From the NCBI GenBank assembly GCA_947000775.1, contig CAMQGK010000604.1, positions 6,006,501 through 6,070,500 on the forward strand: a stretch of 64,000 bases of DNA. Reading direction: 5' to 3'. The first letter of the stretch is position 1. Every line of letters starts with the position of its first letter. Shown one piece after another: positions 13,220 to 25,663 of the stretch. The notes beneath the pieces were generated by a model that did no database searches, was not told where the DNA came from, and worked only from the letters and a program-made list of their open reading frames with translations. This stretch comes from Pterois miles. Lineage: Eukaryota; Chordata; Actinopteri; Perciformes; Scorpaenidae. The translations under genes were made by a program, and so were the position numbers.

Positions 13220-13510
13220 TCACTGTGTTGGAGAACTATGGCGACCTTCAGGTCATGTAAAAAAGTTGAAGTATCCCTCTATAGCGAGTGTTTGTTCTGT
13301 CCATTGTAGGCTACTGTAGAAACATGGCGGAGCCACATAGTGGACTCCGTGAAGAGGACCCGCTCCTATGTAGATAAGAAGGACTCATTCTGAGCTAATA
13401 AAAACACAACAGTTTTAGTTTAGGTGATTACACACTAATGAAAATGTAGTTCTGAATATTACATTCCATTTCTACTAATGTATCCCAAAATTTTCACATT
13501 GTTCCTTTAA
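13220..13510 (+). repeat. Dispersed repeat, copy A
   Basis: Contains CTACTGTAGAAACATGGC, GAAGAGGACCCGCTCCTATG and a terminal ATTCCTTTAA-like end. An inverted relative lies at 59200-59470, where GTGGGTCCTCTTCACAGAGT is found. Non-coding interspersed family typical of percomorph genomes. Confidence 0.6.
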
Positions 13511-14999
13511 AATGAACAACAAGTGTAGTGAGTGAGTATATTACAGGTATTGCATGTGTTAAACTGTGAGATTGTTTATCAGTTAAACAAATGCACAACC
13601 GTGAGTTTTTAAAGTAGCAACGCTTTTTCATAATGTCTTTAACATGTCTGTAAACCCACCTGTATTTGATAATAAATGAGTAGAAAACAGGATATTTGTG
13701 TATTAAGATATCTAAATAAAGGCAACGTGCCATTTAAAGACGTGTCTTTGGTGTGTTAATCTAATGACAGACTATCTGATCTGAATATCACTTTGCATGT
13801 TTGATTTGATCTTCAATGGCAACTTAATAAAGCGGACACATTTGATAAACCACAATAGAGGCAGACCAAATAAAACAGCAATGGGTTCAGAGTCTGCTTA
13901 ACATCTAAATTGGGAATTCCAACCTTGCGACTCTCCGGTCGCTTTCCCAGCTCACCTGTTTATTTTTTCCACACTGGAAACAAAAGCTTCCTTTCAACAT
14001 AATCCAGTCCAGTGTGAGTTTTATGACCATTTAATGGGTCCTTCCATCTAACAGCTCTCCGTTTTACTATCACCCATACAAGGGCCCCATTGTGCATCGA
14101 CATGGGAGATAGGAGATAAATGCACCTTATCAGTCACAACAAGACATCATTACTTTCACCCTGCTATCTCATGGTCCCTCTCCACCAGGCATTATCTGGC
14201 CACTTATGAGGACATTCAGAGCCATCAAGTGCTTTGAAGATCTCCGCCAGTTGGCTGTTTGCTTTCTCGCTTTCCCACTTCTGCAGAACAACTCAGTTTC
14301 AACTGTACAGAGTTATAAATACAATGTATTTCAACCATACTTAGCTCTCTAAAATGACATTTAAATCTGCATGTAATTGCTACTTTGGGGATGAGGCTTA
14401 TTGCTCATGATAGCATGTCCTCTGACATGCTTTCCGCTGTGAGGAAATCGCCCACTGCCATTAGCACTCAGGTAATGTCTTCTTATTGCCCAATTTACAG
14501 GTTAACACTAACCAAAGGTTACTGAGGGGAGAAGGACAGATGAGCGGTGAAAGATAGTGAGAGCTAGAAACAGGCAGGTTTCTTTTTTAAGTTAAACCAA
14601 TTATTCCACTTGCAGAAAATGTAATAATGAAATATCAAAAAGTTTTAAGTTTTGATTGATTTGCTTTGCCTTGGCTTGACCATCAATCTGAATTATAATG
14701 CTGATTTTAGACTAGTGATATTGCTGAGAAAATGATCTGTTTAAAGTGTAGTGGCAAAATGATAGAGGTGGAAGTCAGTCTGTCGGTCAGGCCACCACTT
14801 TGGTCCAGACTGAAATATCTAAACAACTACGTTTGGTCTCTCAGTGTATTCTCAGTCAATGCTTCCTATGATAACTTATTCCTCCTTTTTTGTTTGTTTT
14901 CCTATAAATGTCCAGCAACACATCAATCTCTGCTTGTTACATACAGTCTTTTCTCAATAACCTTCCATCTTTACAGGAAACAACTTGGTTAGATTAAGG
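13511..14999. other. Intergenic; includes a possible conserved block
   Basis: No gene. The part from about 14000 to 14500 is non-repetitive, of balanced composition and rich in short palindromic words such as ATAGGAGATAAATG. It could be a distal regulatory element of mnx, but nothing in the sequence alone proves it. Confidence 0.3.
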
Positions 15000-15180
15000 C
15001 AACAAAACTACTGAGGTAGGTTTAGGAAAACATCATGGTTTGGCTCAAAATAACTCCAAAAGTGACGTTTCTTAAGTACGGAAGTTACAAGACAAATAAC
15101 TCAATGGTGACATCTGGTTTCACACGGTGAAAACTGATGTTTTTTGACCCACCCGTCCACGCCGACCTCCTCCGTTAGCT
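15000..15180 (-). repeat. Inverted copy of the GAGGTCGAGGTG repeat family
   Basis: Reads GACCCACCCGTCCACGCCGA and CCTCCTCC on the plus strand, the reverse complement of the core at 19.5 kb, next to GGTTTAGGAAAACATCATGG. The 29.3-29.55 kb copy has the same arrangement. Confidence 0.6.
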
Positions 15181-15246
15181 GTTCTGTATTTCTCAAGGTT
15201 CATGATTATGTGAATTACACACAAATTAATTTTGTGAGATATGCTG

Positions 15247-15545
15247 CACAGTGGTGCAGTGGTTAGCAGCTGCAAGTTCAAATCTGGCTTGGGGCTCTTC
15301 TGTGTGGAGTTTGCACGTTCTCCCCATGTTAGCATGGGTTTTCTCCAAAGACATGCAGGTTAATTGATGACTCTAAACTGCCTGTAGGTGTGAATGTGAG
15401 TGTAAATGGTTGTCTGTCTCTATGTGCCCTGCGATAGACTGGCGACCTGTCCAGGATGTACCCCCCTTCGCCCAATGCCAGCTGGGATCAGCTCTAGTCC
15501 CCCTGCGCCCCCTAACGGGATAAGTGGTTGCAGATGGATGGCTAC
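15247..15545 (+). repeat. SINE-like interspersed repeat
   Basis: Begins GTGGTGCAGTGGTTAGCAGC and continues through the fish-repeat words GTGTGGAGTTTGCACGTTCT, GACTCTAAACTGCC and GGCGACCTGTCCAGG, ending in GGATAAGTGGTTGCAGATGG. I recognise this as a very common percomorph short interspersed repeat, here nearly full length. No protein product. Confidence 0.75.
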
Positions 15546-17900
15546 ATACATGAATTACAGTGCATTACTTTTCATTGGTATAACTATTAACAGCGTATAA
15601 GAACAACTTTTCCCCTAGCACAAGTATGAGGTTCACATTTGTGGTTTTAAGTGACATGTCTCTACAACTAATGGATGTATTGTCATGAAATTTGGGACAC
15701 TGGAAATCATTGAAAATCATTTTATTGTTTATTTATGCAGCGGCAGTGCACAATTAAAGCACCACAGCTAAAAGCTAATTTGCTTCTGCTATTCCAGGGC
15801 AGGTGACTGTGTGCCTTCACCTCAAGAGCTGCTCAACAGAACTGTGAAATTAATGCTGCGGAAAATAATATAAAATGGAATGTTTATTCAATTTAAATAG
15901 TATGAAATAAAATGAAATACTGGCTCTATGCAAAATAAGAGACACCGAATCCAGTGAGAGGGGACTGCATGCTAGTTGTACATCTCCTGTTGCATTTATG
16001 TACAATTTACACAGTTTTTATGTTGCCTGGTGGCTCCTATCATGTAAATCCAGTGTTTTCTTATTTTCTGGAAACTGAATCTGTGTTTTTCTGTGCACAC
16101 AGAGTGGGAAAATCAGACAATCAGAGGAAGCTGCTGATTCTGAGGACAAACAGGGCGGACATCCACAGTATCAGAAACATGACGCATCATTAGTGACATT
16201 TTGAATAAACAGATCTTAAAAAGCTTTCTCTGTTACTTCAAGGATTTGTTGTGAGCTGCGAGTGATGGGCCACGTAGATTAGAAAACAAATTCAATCACA
16301 CATCAGGCTAATCTTTTAAGCAAATTAATCTATTCATGGTAGTGCTAGTGCCACCTCCCATCAGGTAATTTCTGTTAGGACGTGATCAATATTCCAAAAA
16401 ATTTAAATGAATTGATCAGTCGCTTGACTTTGTCAATAGACTAATGGAGCGCTGCTAAAATCTGTCAATCTATGGAATTGTGGCAGAGGTAAATCACAGC
16501 ATTGTGGTGTATTTTAATGGCTCTCAATTGATCAAAATGTCGCTGAAGGTGTGACAAAGTGCGGCCAGTCTAGCTCCTTCTGCAACAGAGCTCAGATGAA
16601 GTGACAATCATGATACCCTCACAGAGTACCAATAGACGGATCGCTGTTCATTTAGCTTCAGCTTAGCACATTTTACAAGCGACAAGATGAGAAATACGGA
16701 TACAGTTAGATCTGTGTAAATTAGATAGCCTTTTTTAACTTTCAATAACTTTGTAGCTAACTAATAGTGTCCAGTCCTGTGAGAGACACTGATGTAGCTC
16801 ATTTTATATATATTAGCCTCAATTCACAGCACAACATTATATCCTGCACCGCTGACTGAGGGAGCAATGAAAGTTTAAATACAATCATCTCTGCCTCATT
16901 CACTCGTGTTTTCTTCTCTCCTTGCTCTTTATATTTGTTCTGTTTATTAGTTACAAGGGTAGAGAGGTCAGGGAACTCATCCCTCTCTGTCAGTGTGTTA
17001 ATTGGTTTGAATAAGCTGCCCCTCCTCCTGATAAACTACATGTGCTCAATCTTTAAGGTAGCCTAAATCATTTTTAGTCACCCTGTCACAAGTAACTACT
17101 GTAGAGAAGGACAAATTCTCCATCTTGGCTGGATTAAAAATGTGCTTTACAGGTGTCAAACAGTCAAACTTTCAGTCAAAATCTGGGCTTATTTTGTATC
17201 AGTACAGAGAAACAAAGACTTTGGATGTAGTGTTATATTCTTTAAATAACCGTATTTATTTAAAACATTTATACATAAACCAACAAAATCTCAACCAGGT
17301 TCTACACTTGCATTTTATAAACAAGTATCAGAGAAAATCTGCACTGGCAAATCTGACAAACCATCCAAATTATGTCAAAATGATGAGTCTTTGAAACTAC
17401 TGTACAATGGCACAGTTTGAACTTCTTGTTAGCTGACATTAACTCACATTTGAATGATTAGTGATTACAAAATCTGAAAAGTTTCAATCGTGGCTCAGAG
17501 TTTTACAACAGACCAAAGTTTCTAATCATTTTCCTTAAAAAAAGGGTGAGCATCAGAGATTCTGCTCCTGGTTTGTCTGATCTTCTGCTCCTAACCTCTA
17601 GGGGTCAATCTAAAGTCTCTCCTTTCTTTAAATAACTTTTCCCTCGATCTCCCTTCTTTTCTCTGTCTAGGTAACTATTCACATTTTGTGTATAAACATG
17701 TGCAAACCTTCCCCAAAGGAATGAACACCTTCCAGGAAAGACTGCGCGCTTAAATACCATGATAATGTGCAAGGCGTTTAGCATACAATGAGTACGTCTT
17801 TCTTGATTTCTGCGCCTTTTGTATGCCATGTATCCTGTACTGACTGCAATGTAAATGCATCGGCATATAAAAATACAACAGTAAGAGTAAAGCGAGTCAG
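15546..17900. other. Intergenic, no gene seen
   Basis: AT-rich, with short repeat relics near 15640-15710 and 16640-16700. No frame with a recognisable domain. Unique-looking blocks at about 16380-16540 may be old regulatory DNA. Confidence 0.45.
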
Positions 17901-18010
17901 CGAGCGAGTCAGCAAGCGAGAAAGACCACTTTCTGTGGGTGGATGGGTCCAACAAACACCGGACTTTTAACTAGGAGACCTGTGTTGCTTACCTGAACCT
18001 ATTAGGTTTT
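17901..18010 (+). repeat. Copy of the GAGGTCGAGGTG repeat family
   Basis: Contains GGTGGATGGGTCCAACAAAC followed by GGACTTTTAACTAGGAGACC, matching the core of the copies at 19.5, 21.0 and 23.1 kb. Confidence 0.65.
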
Positions 18011-18569
18011 CTTGCCTAAACCTAACTGCAGATGTTTGTGTGGTGTACAAATGACACATGAAAATACTAAAATGCATACTTGTAACATGCGGAGCGTCTG
18101 TGTAATGTTGTATTTGTATGCCTTTCTGTGAGACCAGGTTGCACGATTAACCCCATATTTCAACAATTGCCGCCACTCACACACGCTGTGATGGCCGGGC
18201 TTTCTCCCTGCCTTCGAGTGTGGCCAACTGGAATGGGCACAAACATGTTGTTGGACAACAGGTTGTATAAAATACTTCTTTTCGAGTATACCCATCCAGT
18301 AGAGCAACATTAATTAAATCTGAGCTCTTTTCATATGGCTGTCTATGCTCCACCATGTATACTTAGGATGCTGTCTGTAATTTAGGTGCAACATTTGGTT
18401 AACATGTCCTTTAAAAGCGATGTATAAACATACTGCATTTTCTCCAGTTTACAATATGGCCAAAGTTAAGGTCTTTCTGACCTTCCCAACTAGCCACTCA
18501 AGTTAGTCATTAGGGAAAATCTTACTACCCAAAACTAATGCCAAGAAAGCAGACTAAGCTTTTACGTAT

Positions 18570-18900
18570 TCATGCCTCCTCTCGCTGGTTTCCTGTAAGT
18601 TTTAGAATAGATTTTAAAATGTTTTGCTTTTGATTTTTCAGGCTACCAGGCTCAGGCTCCAGCTAAATTACAGATATTTCTTTGTCCCCTATGAGCTGCA
18701 GTGTACCATCCTCTCAGCACTATTTAATACTTATTTATGATCAATATGATTCTAACAAACTTGAGTCCTTGATATTGTGCTTGATTTTCTTTGGTGGTTT
18801 TTTATTGTTTTGGTGTTTTTGTGTTGTAAAGCACTTGAGCTGTCATCATCTTTCCATGTGTCCTAAAATGATTCTGGGACACAAAGTTCTACACCTGCCA
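18570..18900 (+). repeat. LINE fragment (L2/Rex-like 3' end)
   Basis: The plus strand carries a decayed reverse-transcriptase C-terminal segment: GGTTTCCTGTAAGTTTTAGA followed by a frame reading roughly FPVSFRIDFKM. Downstream is TTGTAAAGCACTTGAGCTG, a typical L2-type LINE 3' end. Stops interrupt it, so it is a dead fragment. Confidence 0.6.
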
Positions 18901-19439
18901 TGTTTATACAGCTAAACCCCATGTTTATTGACATTTGGTTGTGTTCAAATATCCTTGTAAGATTAGCACTGTTTGTGATGCTCTGTTTGCTCTTGGTACA
19001 CTGATGCTGAGTTTCAGGAAACGTTCCAGATGTGCCAAGCTGGGATCGACTCAGAGCGAGCTAACTGAGGAATTAGCAATTCCATAATTGGCCTTTCTGT
19101 CAGAGGTTATGACAAGCTGAGATGATGAAGTAGTCACAAGTGATTTGTCTTCTGCTCTGTCTCGCACTGTGCCAGGCCGACACAAAACATCTAACTTGAA
19201 CATCCATGTCCTGCTTTTCAAACTTATTTCCTCCATTTCCCTAAAAGACTGTTCACATAGACACAAATATATCACTACACCAGGGTTAATATGTGTCCTG
19301 TTTCTGGCTGTAGTGCATAATGACCTCCAAGCAAAGCACATGCCACTGTATGTAGTTACAGGAGACTGCACTCACAAGAATCATTTGTTTCAGCAACAAA
19401 ACATTTGTTTTATGTTAAGTGACTTGTTTGGATAATGAT

Positions 19440-19570
19440 TACTGTCCATCAGACGCAAAGGAGGAGGTCAAATGGACAATGTCCACAGGAGGAGGAGGTC
19501 AGTGTGGATGGACGGGTCAACAAAACGTCAGACTTTAACATGGGAGACAGCAGTTTGTTTCCTGTTTCTC
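19440..19570 (+). repeat. Copy of the GAGGTCGAGGTG repeat family
   Basis: Core words GAGGAGGTCAGTGTGGATGG, GGGTCAACAAAACG and CATGGGAGACAGCAG are present. The frame over this region has no domain similarity and is repeat-derived. Confidence 0.65.
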
Positions 19571-19889
19571 ACCGCGAGTCAGGTTTTCTTTTAGCCATGA
19601 CTACTATCGTTCCGAACCACAACTACGTGGTTATAAACAACACATTTGTCATTAAATTTGGAGGAGTTGTCGAGCTAAAGACCACCTTAACACAAACCAA
19701 AAATGCAGCTGAATTGATGTATATTTGTACGCCAGGTCAGTACACTGCTCAGGCTGTTCTCACATACTGTTCATAGCCATCCCTATGAAAAGTAATGCAC
19801 TGTAATTTTGATATATTCCACAAAATAAATTTGTGTAATATGTAATCAATGTAATTGTGAACCAGGAAGTACAAATAGCGTCAAGTGCC

Positions 19890-19990
19890 AGGCGGGGAGG
19901 AGGTCGAGGTATACAGATGGGTCAATAAAACACTGGACTTTCTCCCAGGAGATCGGCATTTGTACCCATGTGTGAAACCAGAAGTCAATG
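19890..19990 (+). repeat. Copy of the GAGGTCGAGGTG repeat family
   Basis: Core words GAGGAGGTCGAGGTATACAG, GGGTCAATAAAACACTGG and CCAGGAGATCGGCATTTG are present, only about 400 bp from the previous copy. Confidence 0.65.
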
Positions 19991-20059
19991 TTGATTTATT
20001 TGTCATGTAACTTCTGTACTTATGCCATTTCCAGAGTTACTTTAACCCAAACCAGCACA

Positions 20060-20226
20060 CTGGAGATTACATACATTGTCTGGCCTGGGAACGCCTCAGG
20101 GTCTTCCCAGGAAAACCTGGAAAATATTGCTGGGGAGAGGGACACCCGGATTACCCTGCTAAACCTGCCACCCCCATGACCTGACACCTAATAATCAGAA
20201 GAAAATGGATGGATGGATGGATGGAT
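20060..20226 (+). repeat. Retroelement 3' fragment with (GGAT)n tail
   Basis: Reads GGCCTGGGAACGCCTCAGGG, TGGGGAGAGGGACACCCGGA, then a tail of GGAT tetramers. This is a frequent 3' terminal piece of fish retroposons ending in a tetranucleotide tail. Truncated, non-coding. Confidence 0.65.
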
Positions 20227-20269
20227 ATGCCCACTTTTCAAAAGTCACTGAATGTGCCTTTAATGTCCT

Positions 20270-20470
20270 TCACTGTCCTCCCTGTTTTCTTGCACCGGCT
20301 CCCTCGCTCTCCTGTTTCCCCTCCCTGAGGCTGTGTGCTTGCCCTGACAATGCAGCATTATGGAAATAAATTGTTCCATTAGGTGCATTGTGTTCTGTCA
20401 TCAGGCCAACCACACTGGGTTATTAATGGACACGGCCTCAGCTTTGATTAAGACTGAAGATTTATGAAAA
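20270..20470. promoter_or_regulatory. Candidate conserved non-coding block
   Basis: A non-repetitive block with ATTATGGAAATAAATTG, CCACACTGGGTTATTAATGG and CTTTGATTAAG (homeodomain- and TCF-like words) lies between repeat copies. Regulatory function is inferred only from composition and from its position in the mnx-side gene desert. Confidence 0.25.
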
Positions 20471-20799
20471 AACACACACTGGTGGCGTATCACCCATCAT
20501 ACTTTCCTGCACGAAGTGACTTTATGAGTGTCACCAGACTGGAAGACACCATAGTTTGACAGACAATTTTCTCTTTTGGACATTGACACAATGGCAGAGA
20601 CCTGCAGTGAAATGTGAATGACTGAACTCTCAGGTTAAGCCCATTGAAATATCATAAGATGCATTCAAGAACCCATAAATGAACGTTACTTAGTATCTGA
20701 TACTCTGTTTTACATCACTGGTCTTTGTTATATTAAATAAATATTGACAGCTACAGTGCTAGATCAACCTGTTCTCGTTCCCAAGACGTCAAATACCAA

Positions 20800-21065
20800 C
20801 ACTGTGTCATGGCCATTTATGTTAGATACTGATGCACAAGGCACCCTTTAGTGTCGGTATGAGACACACTGAGCTTTCCATTAAGTACAATGTAAACCCA
20901 TTTGTGTCAATATTAAACGCTGAGAGAAAGTGCGCCAGGAGTAACTGTGGTGACGTAGCTTAAGAGCAAAATACACACAGAGCGGGCGGGAGCGGAGGTG
21001 GGCGGGTCCAACAAACACAGGGCTTTCATCAGGGAGACCGCTGTTCATGTCCAGTGCGTCACACT
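20800..21065 (+). repeat. Extended copy of the GAGGTCGAGGTG repeat family
   Basis: Starts with GATGCACAAGGCACCCTTTA, runs through GAGAAAGTGCGCCAGGAGTA and ends with the core GGTGGGCGGGTCCAACAAAC plus GGGAGACCGCTGTTC. The same order recurs at 22330-23170, so the family unit is at least 230 bp. Confidence 0.65.
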
Positions 21066-21334
21066 ACCATCACTACACTACCGTTTATGTCCTGTGTTCA
21101 CAAGTGTCATTTTCACTGTACAAATATAGTAGCTTTAAGCACAATCATGTTGTTTTTTTTCGTAAACCTAACTAACGTGGTTTTATTGCCTGAACCTAAG
21201 AATGTGATTTGTTTACGTCACATTAAACACTGCGACCAAAGAGTGTCGTCGAGGGGTCTGACAAAGCGTCACCATATGATGACCAATTTTCAAAGAGTAT
21301 TAGTCCATTTTGTAACTACGAAATATTGCCAGAA

Positions 21335-21920
21335 TTAGTTCAGCTTTGCCTGAGAGCATTGAACTATACAGCAATTAATCCATGTGTTTATCTCTTCCCA
21401 CCTGGATTACTGTAACTGCTTATTTTCTTTAATCTTGTTTAACAAGATTCTGCAATTGCTCGACTTCACTTGGTTCACAACACAGCAGCAAGGCTTTTGA
21501 CAAACACTAAATGAAGCCAGCACATTACCTCCATTCTGGCCCACTTACATTGGCTTCCCGTCTGCTTCAGAATTCAGTTCAAGATCCTCATTCAAAGCCC
21601 TCATGGCATAGCACCATCTTATATTTCTGCATTTATAACCTAATACTCTGCATCAAGATTACTCACATCTTGTGAGTGCTTGCTCTTAAATATCTCACAG
21701 TCCAGGCTCAAAACAAAGGGGGTCCGTGTTTTTCCAACACTATGGACATTCACACATCAGCTGAATCTGTATAACACATTTAAAATAACTTTTAAAAACA
21801 CACAACTTATATTTGGTATTTTTATGTTTGTTGTTTGTAATTCATTTTGGTTTTATTTATCTTTTAATTCTGCTTTATTATATTGCTTTTATTTCTTTGT
21901 ATCTGTTTCCATTTTATGAA
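21335..21920 (+). repeat. L2-like LINE fragment (reverse transcriptase C-terminal part)
   Basis: The plus strand encodes a broken RT tail: a LDYCN motif at about 21402, then words corresponding to HWLPVC and FRIQFKIL at about 21550-21590, then SRLKTKG at about 21705. These are hallmarks of L2/CR1-clade LINEs. Frameshifts and stops show it is inactive. Confidence 0.75.
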
Positions 21921-22009
21921 CTGTTCATGTATTTTCTTGTTACATATTATTGTGCATTGTAATTATTAACAGAATCACGTTTAAATGACTGTTTTTGAAA
22001 ACTGCTTTA

Positions 22010-22330
22010 TATGGTTTACTTACTAAACTCAAAGTACAGCTGAGGCTGATGGGAATGTCATTAGTTTTGCAAGTATTTGGTCAAAAACCATTAGACATAA
22101 ATACTTTTGACCTGATGATGGCACTGGATGAGAAACAAAAAACATCATACTTCATCTGGAGGGAGATATGAATCCATGCATAACATTTAATGTCAATCTA
22201 TTCAATAGTTGTTAAGATATTTCTCTAAAAGTCAAAAAATCTTAATTTCTTGGTGGCGCTAGAGGAAAAGTCAGAGATCACCAAAGGCAGTAAGATTAAT
22301 CCTCTGGTGACCATGAATGTCTGTATGGCT
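22010..22330 (+). repeat. Dispersed teleost repeat
   Basis: Includes GGTGGCGCTAGAGGAAAAGT and CCTCTGGTGACCATGAATGT. A related inverted segment (CCTCTAGCACCATGAGGTTG) occurs near 25180. Old interspersed repeat, no coding capacity. Confidence 0.6.
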
Positions 22331-23175
22331 TTCAATACCGCTGCACAAGGCACCCCTAAGCACCTGTATGAAGTGTACCTGGCGTTCCATGAACTACAAT
22401 GAAAACCCATCCACGGAAACAGTAAATGCTCTGAGAAAGTGCGCCAGAAGTGTGGTGACATGGTTTAAGGAGCGAAAAGAGACACACTGGATGGGCTGGA
22501 GGTAGGGTGACTAGATCCCAACAAATCCAATGTGGGACAAAGAGTATGTGTGGGACATGGTGGGACACATTACCAATGCTGAGAGATAGACTGAAATTTC
22601 AATCTACTAATGTCTAACTAACTTGAGCCAAACGTTTCATGTGAGACTCACATATACTGTCGCTTCATGTCCTATTCCCCCGTGTGAAACTGAAAATGAA
22701 CTCGCAAATTTCGCAAAAAATGTCTAGAATCGCCTTCCACCAGTTTCACCTCATGTGCTTTTAAGTATTTTATTTTAAGTACTTTCTCTTTGTGGTAGTT
22801 TAGATCATATTTGGCCTAACTCTGCATAATTTGTGACTTGCAATTTGCCTTGGCATAGTGTAGCAAAGACGGTGACGGGTCAACCTGTACTTGACCCAGG
22901 TGTGCGCAGTTTGACTGACGGCAAACACAGCCCTGTGACTGACAGCCTTCCCTGGTTTCTTCACAGCCATTGGATAAAAGACGGTGGTTGAGTCTTGAGA
23001 ACTAGAGCCAATGAAAATGTGGGACATCGTCTCAATATGTCGGACAACAACAACTGGGATAAAAACGCGCTGCAGTCCCTCGTAAAGTGGACGCCCGGCC
23101 AACCTAGTGGAAGGGGAGGTGTATGGGTCCAACAAACACAAGGCTTTCATCCAGGAGTCCGCTGTTTGTGTCCCA
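22331..23175 (+). repeat. GAGGTCGAGGTG repeat family, interrupted copy
   Basis: The left part at 22335-22505 (GCACAAGGCACCCCTAAGCA and GAGAAAGTGCGCCAGAAGTG) matches the 20.8 kb copy. The core at 23110-23175 (GTATGGGTCCAACAAACACA, then CAGGAGTCCGCTGTTTGTGT) follows only after about 600 bp of other sequence, so this copy seems split by an insertion or rearranged. Confidence 0.5.
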
Positions 23176-23279
23176 AGAGCTACAATCACCTGATCGTTCA
23201 AGTGTCGTGTTCACAATGTGTCATTTTCACTGTACAAAGCATTATTCATAGGCCCAACCATGTTGTTCTTTCCTAAACC

Positions 23280-24030
23280 TAACTATAGTGCCAAACACCA
23301 TAGGGGCGTGACGCCATAGGCAAAGCGGCGGCATGTGACGCGTTGGAATGAGAGTGTGTTGTTCAATCTGGAGATGGAGAGAAAGACGCAGGGACCAACC
23401 AACATTGGTTATGCCACTTTCAAACGTATAAGCAGACGTTTCTGGTATCAGTCGGATACTGAAGAAGTGATCGTTTAAGCCAACTCACGAATAAGGTTTC
23501 TGCAAAATCTGATGTTACTGTTACAGTGATTGTCTGAGTGTGTTAGCTACCTGCTATTTCTATGTCTCTAAACCCATGTTGTTAGTATCATACAGGCCTT
23601 AGTCATTCCCTCTCTACAACACAGGTAGGTGTGTGTGTGTTAGTGTGTGCACAAGTGTGACTGATCCCATTTATCAGGCCAGTTAACCCCTGGCAGCAAG
23701 TAGTAATACGGATCAGGAGACCAGAGGGGGATGCAGGCACTCGCTCTAATTAAATCCCCCCTCCACCTTCCCACCCACACCTACACAGACTGCCTCCCCT
23801 CCATCGGCAGGAGAGACTCTGACCTTCCAACCCAGCCACCCCCCCCCCCCCCCGCCTGCATCTCCCACATCAGCTCTGCAAACCACAAAGTGACACATAG
23901 AAACAGTTGTGTCTTCTAATGAGCTAAGCAGCTACACTGTTTTGATCATAAACTATGGATTTACATTAAAACAAATCACTCTGTGCTTAATGAAAGACAG
24001 TTCTTGTCACTCACTGCTCAGTGTTAATAC
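23280..24030. other. Intergenic, no gene seen
   Basis: Contains a short GT run near 23631 and a C14-15 homopolymer at about 23840. No supportable coding or RNA gene. Confidence 0.5.
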
Positions 24031-24868
24031 TAGGGCTGTCAAAGTTACCATAATATAACACAATAACGCAAATTACTTTTAAAGTCACTAATTTATGTAA
24101 CGTATTAATGCAACTTACGAGTTTTAGGTTGTAGCGGGATCAGTTTTAAAGCTAGTGTGAAAATACTAGTATCATATGAAATTGGAAAACCTAGGAATCG
24201 GGGTAACGCCAACAACGCCAACAACGCCAACAACACCAACCACCTCAGGAAGGAGGCTGAATAAAGCTCCAGACTTGCACTACATTGTGGAAAGGAAAAA
24301 CTCGCATGTCCATTTTCAAAGGGGTCCTTTGACCTCTGACCTCAAGATGTGTGAATGTAAATGGGTTCTATGGGTACCCACAAATCTCCTCTTTACAGAC
24401 ATTTTATCATAATCACATGCAATTTGGGGCAAGTCATAGTCAACACACTGACAGCTGTTTTTGCCTGTTGAGCTTCAGTTTGCCATGTTATGATGTTAGC
24501 ATATTTTTATACTAAATACAGTACCCGTGAGCTTTTCTGGACAATACCTGTCATTGTTTTGTGTTGATAATTGATTGATTGAATAATAAATATATACATA
24601 CATTTGTCCACTCTCGGGTTATTATTAAATACATGACAAGTCTCCCTTTAAGGTACATTTTGAATAGAAAGTGTGATTAATTTGTGATTAATCACAATTA
24701 ATTCTGGACAACCATGATTAATTGCAATTAAATATTTGAATTGATTGAAAGCCCCATTTTTTTCCCCAAAATGCCTACATTTCGTCAGAGTTGTGTGTTT
24801 TCTTCAGTTACTTGTATTGAAAGTTGAGGTCTCTCGGTCAATCAATGTCTTATCGATCAACAGCCCTA
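24031..24868 (+). mobile_element. Non-autonomous hAT-like element, copy 1
   Basis: Begins TAGGGCTGTCAAAGTTA and ends AACAGCCCTA, so the termini are inverted. It is flanked by GTTAATAC on the left and GTCAATAC on the right, an 8-bp target-site duplication with one mismatch, the size typical of hAT transposons. The interior has ATTAATTGCAATTAA-type words and no transposase. Two more copies lie inverted at 28.2 and 32.6 kb. Confidence 0.7.
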
Positions 24869-25059
24869 GTCAATACATTTAACATTAGGACTAGACATCA
24901 GTTAAAGCCACAAGACCCCACAGAAACACAAAGAAAGTGCATCAAAATCATAACAGTCTGATTAGAAATAATCACAATAGGGATTTTTATTTCTACAGTA
25001 TATTAATATTTACTACAATGAATGATAAAATAGTCTGAAACTTAAGAACAACTAACACT

Positions 25060-25391
25060 GACTATATGTCAGTCTGTTCACCATCTGGTGCAGACTAAAA
25101 TATCTTGACAAATATCGAAAAGATATTCATATTCCCCAGAGGATGAAACCTGTAGACTTTGGGGACCTTCTATCTTTTCCTCTAGCACCATGAGGTTGAC
25201 ATTTTGATCATTTTCAGCAAGCTGATGATCCCTCATATAGCACCAGGTCGATATAGCTCCTTAGCAACATTTAGCATGCTAATATGCTAAATTAAGACAA
25301 TTACCATAAACATTATACCTCCTAAACATCAGCACGTAAACACTGTCATTGTATATTAGCATTCTGATGCTAGCATTTTGCTAGTACAGCC
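25060..25391 (-). repeat. Dispersed repeat with TTAGCATGCTAA words, left part
   Basis: Combines the CAGACTAAAATATCTTGACA segment, CCTCTAGCACCATGAGG and the TAGCATGCTAATATG block also present at 9.1-10.4 and 22.2 kb. It ends at GTACAGCC, where another element is inserted, and resumes at 27437 with CAGCCTCATAGAGCTGCT. Confidence 0.6.
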
Positions 25392-25663
25392 CATGAATGT
25401 ATAAAGAGAAGCAGTTCCTCTTCATTTCTATGATTTGCTCGGTGGCACATGAAGCCAAAATGGCTCAATAGCTGAGTAATAAAGAACCTGGATCTTCCAG
25501 CAATCTTCCACATCCACTGGGCCCACAGAGCACGTGCAGTAGAGTCTGCTTGGTCACGACTCGGTCACAATATCACAACCGTCATGGTGTCATCATGGCT
25601 TGCTAACTCCGCCTCCCAGCCCTTGGTCTGAGTCTCATTCACATGAACGGAGAAAGGGAAATA

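Noticed and set aside
22317..22505. Possible small coding gene near 22.3 kb
   Set aside because: The sequence is repeated at 20.83-21.0 kb with disruptions, so it is part of an interspersed repeat.
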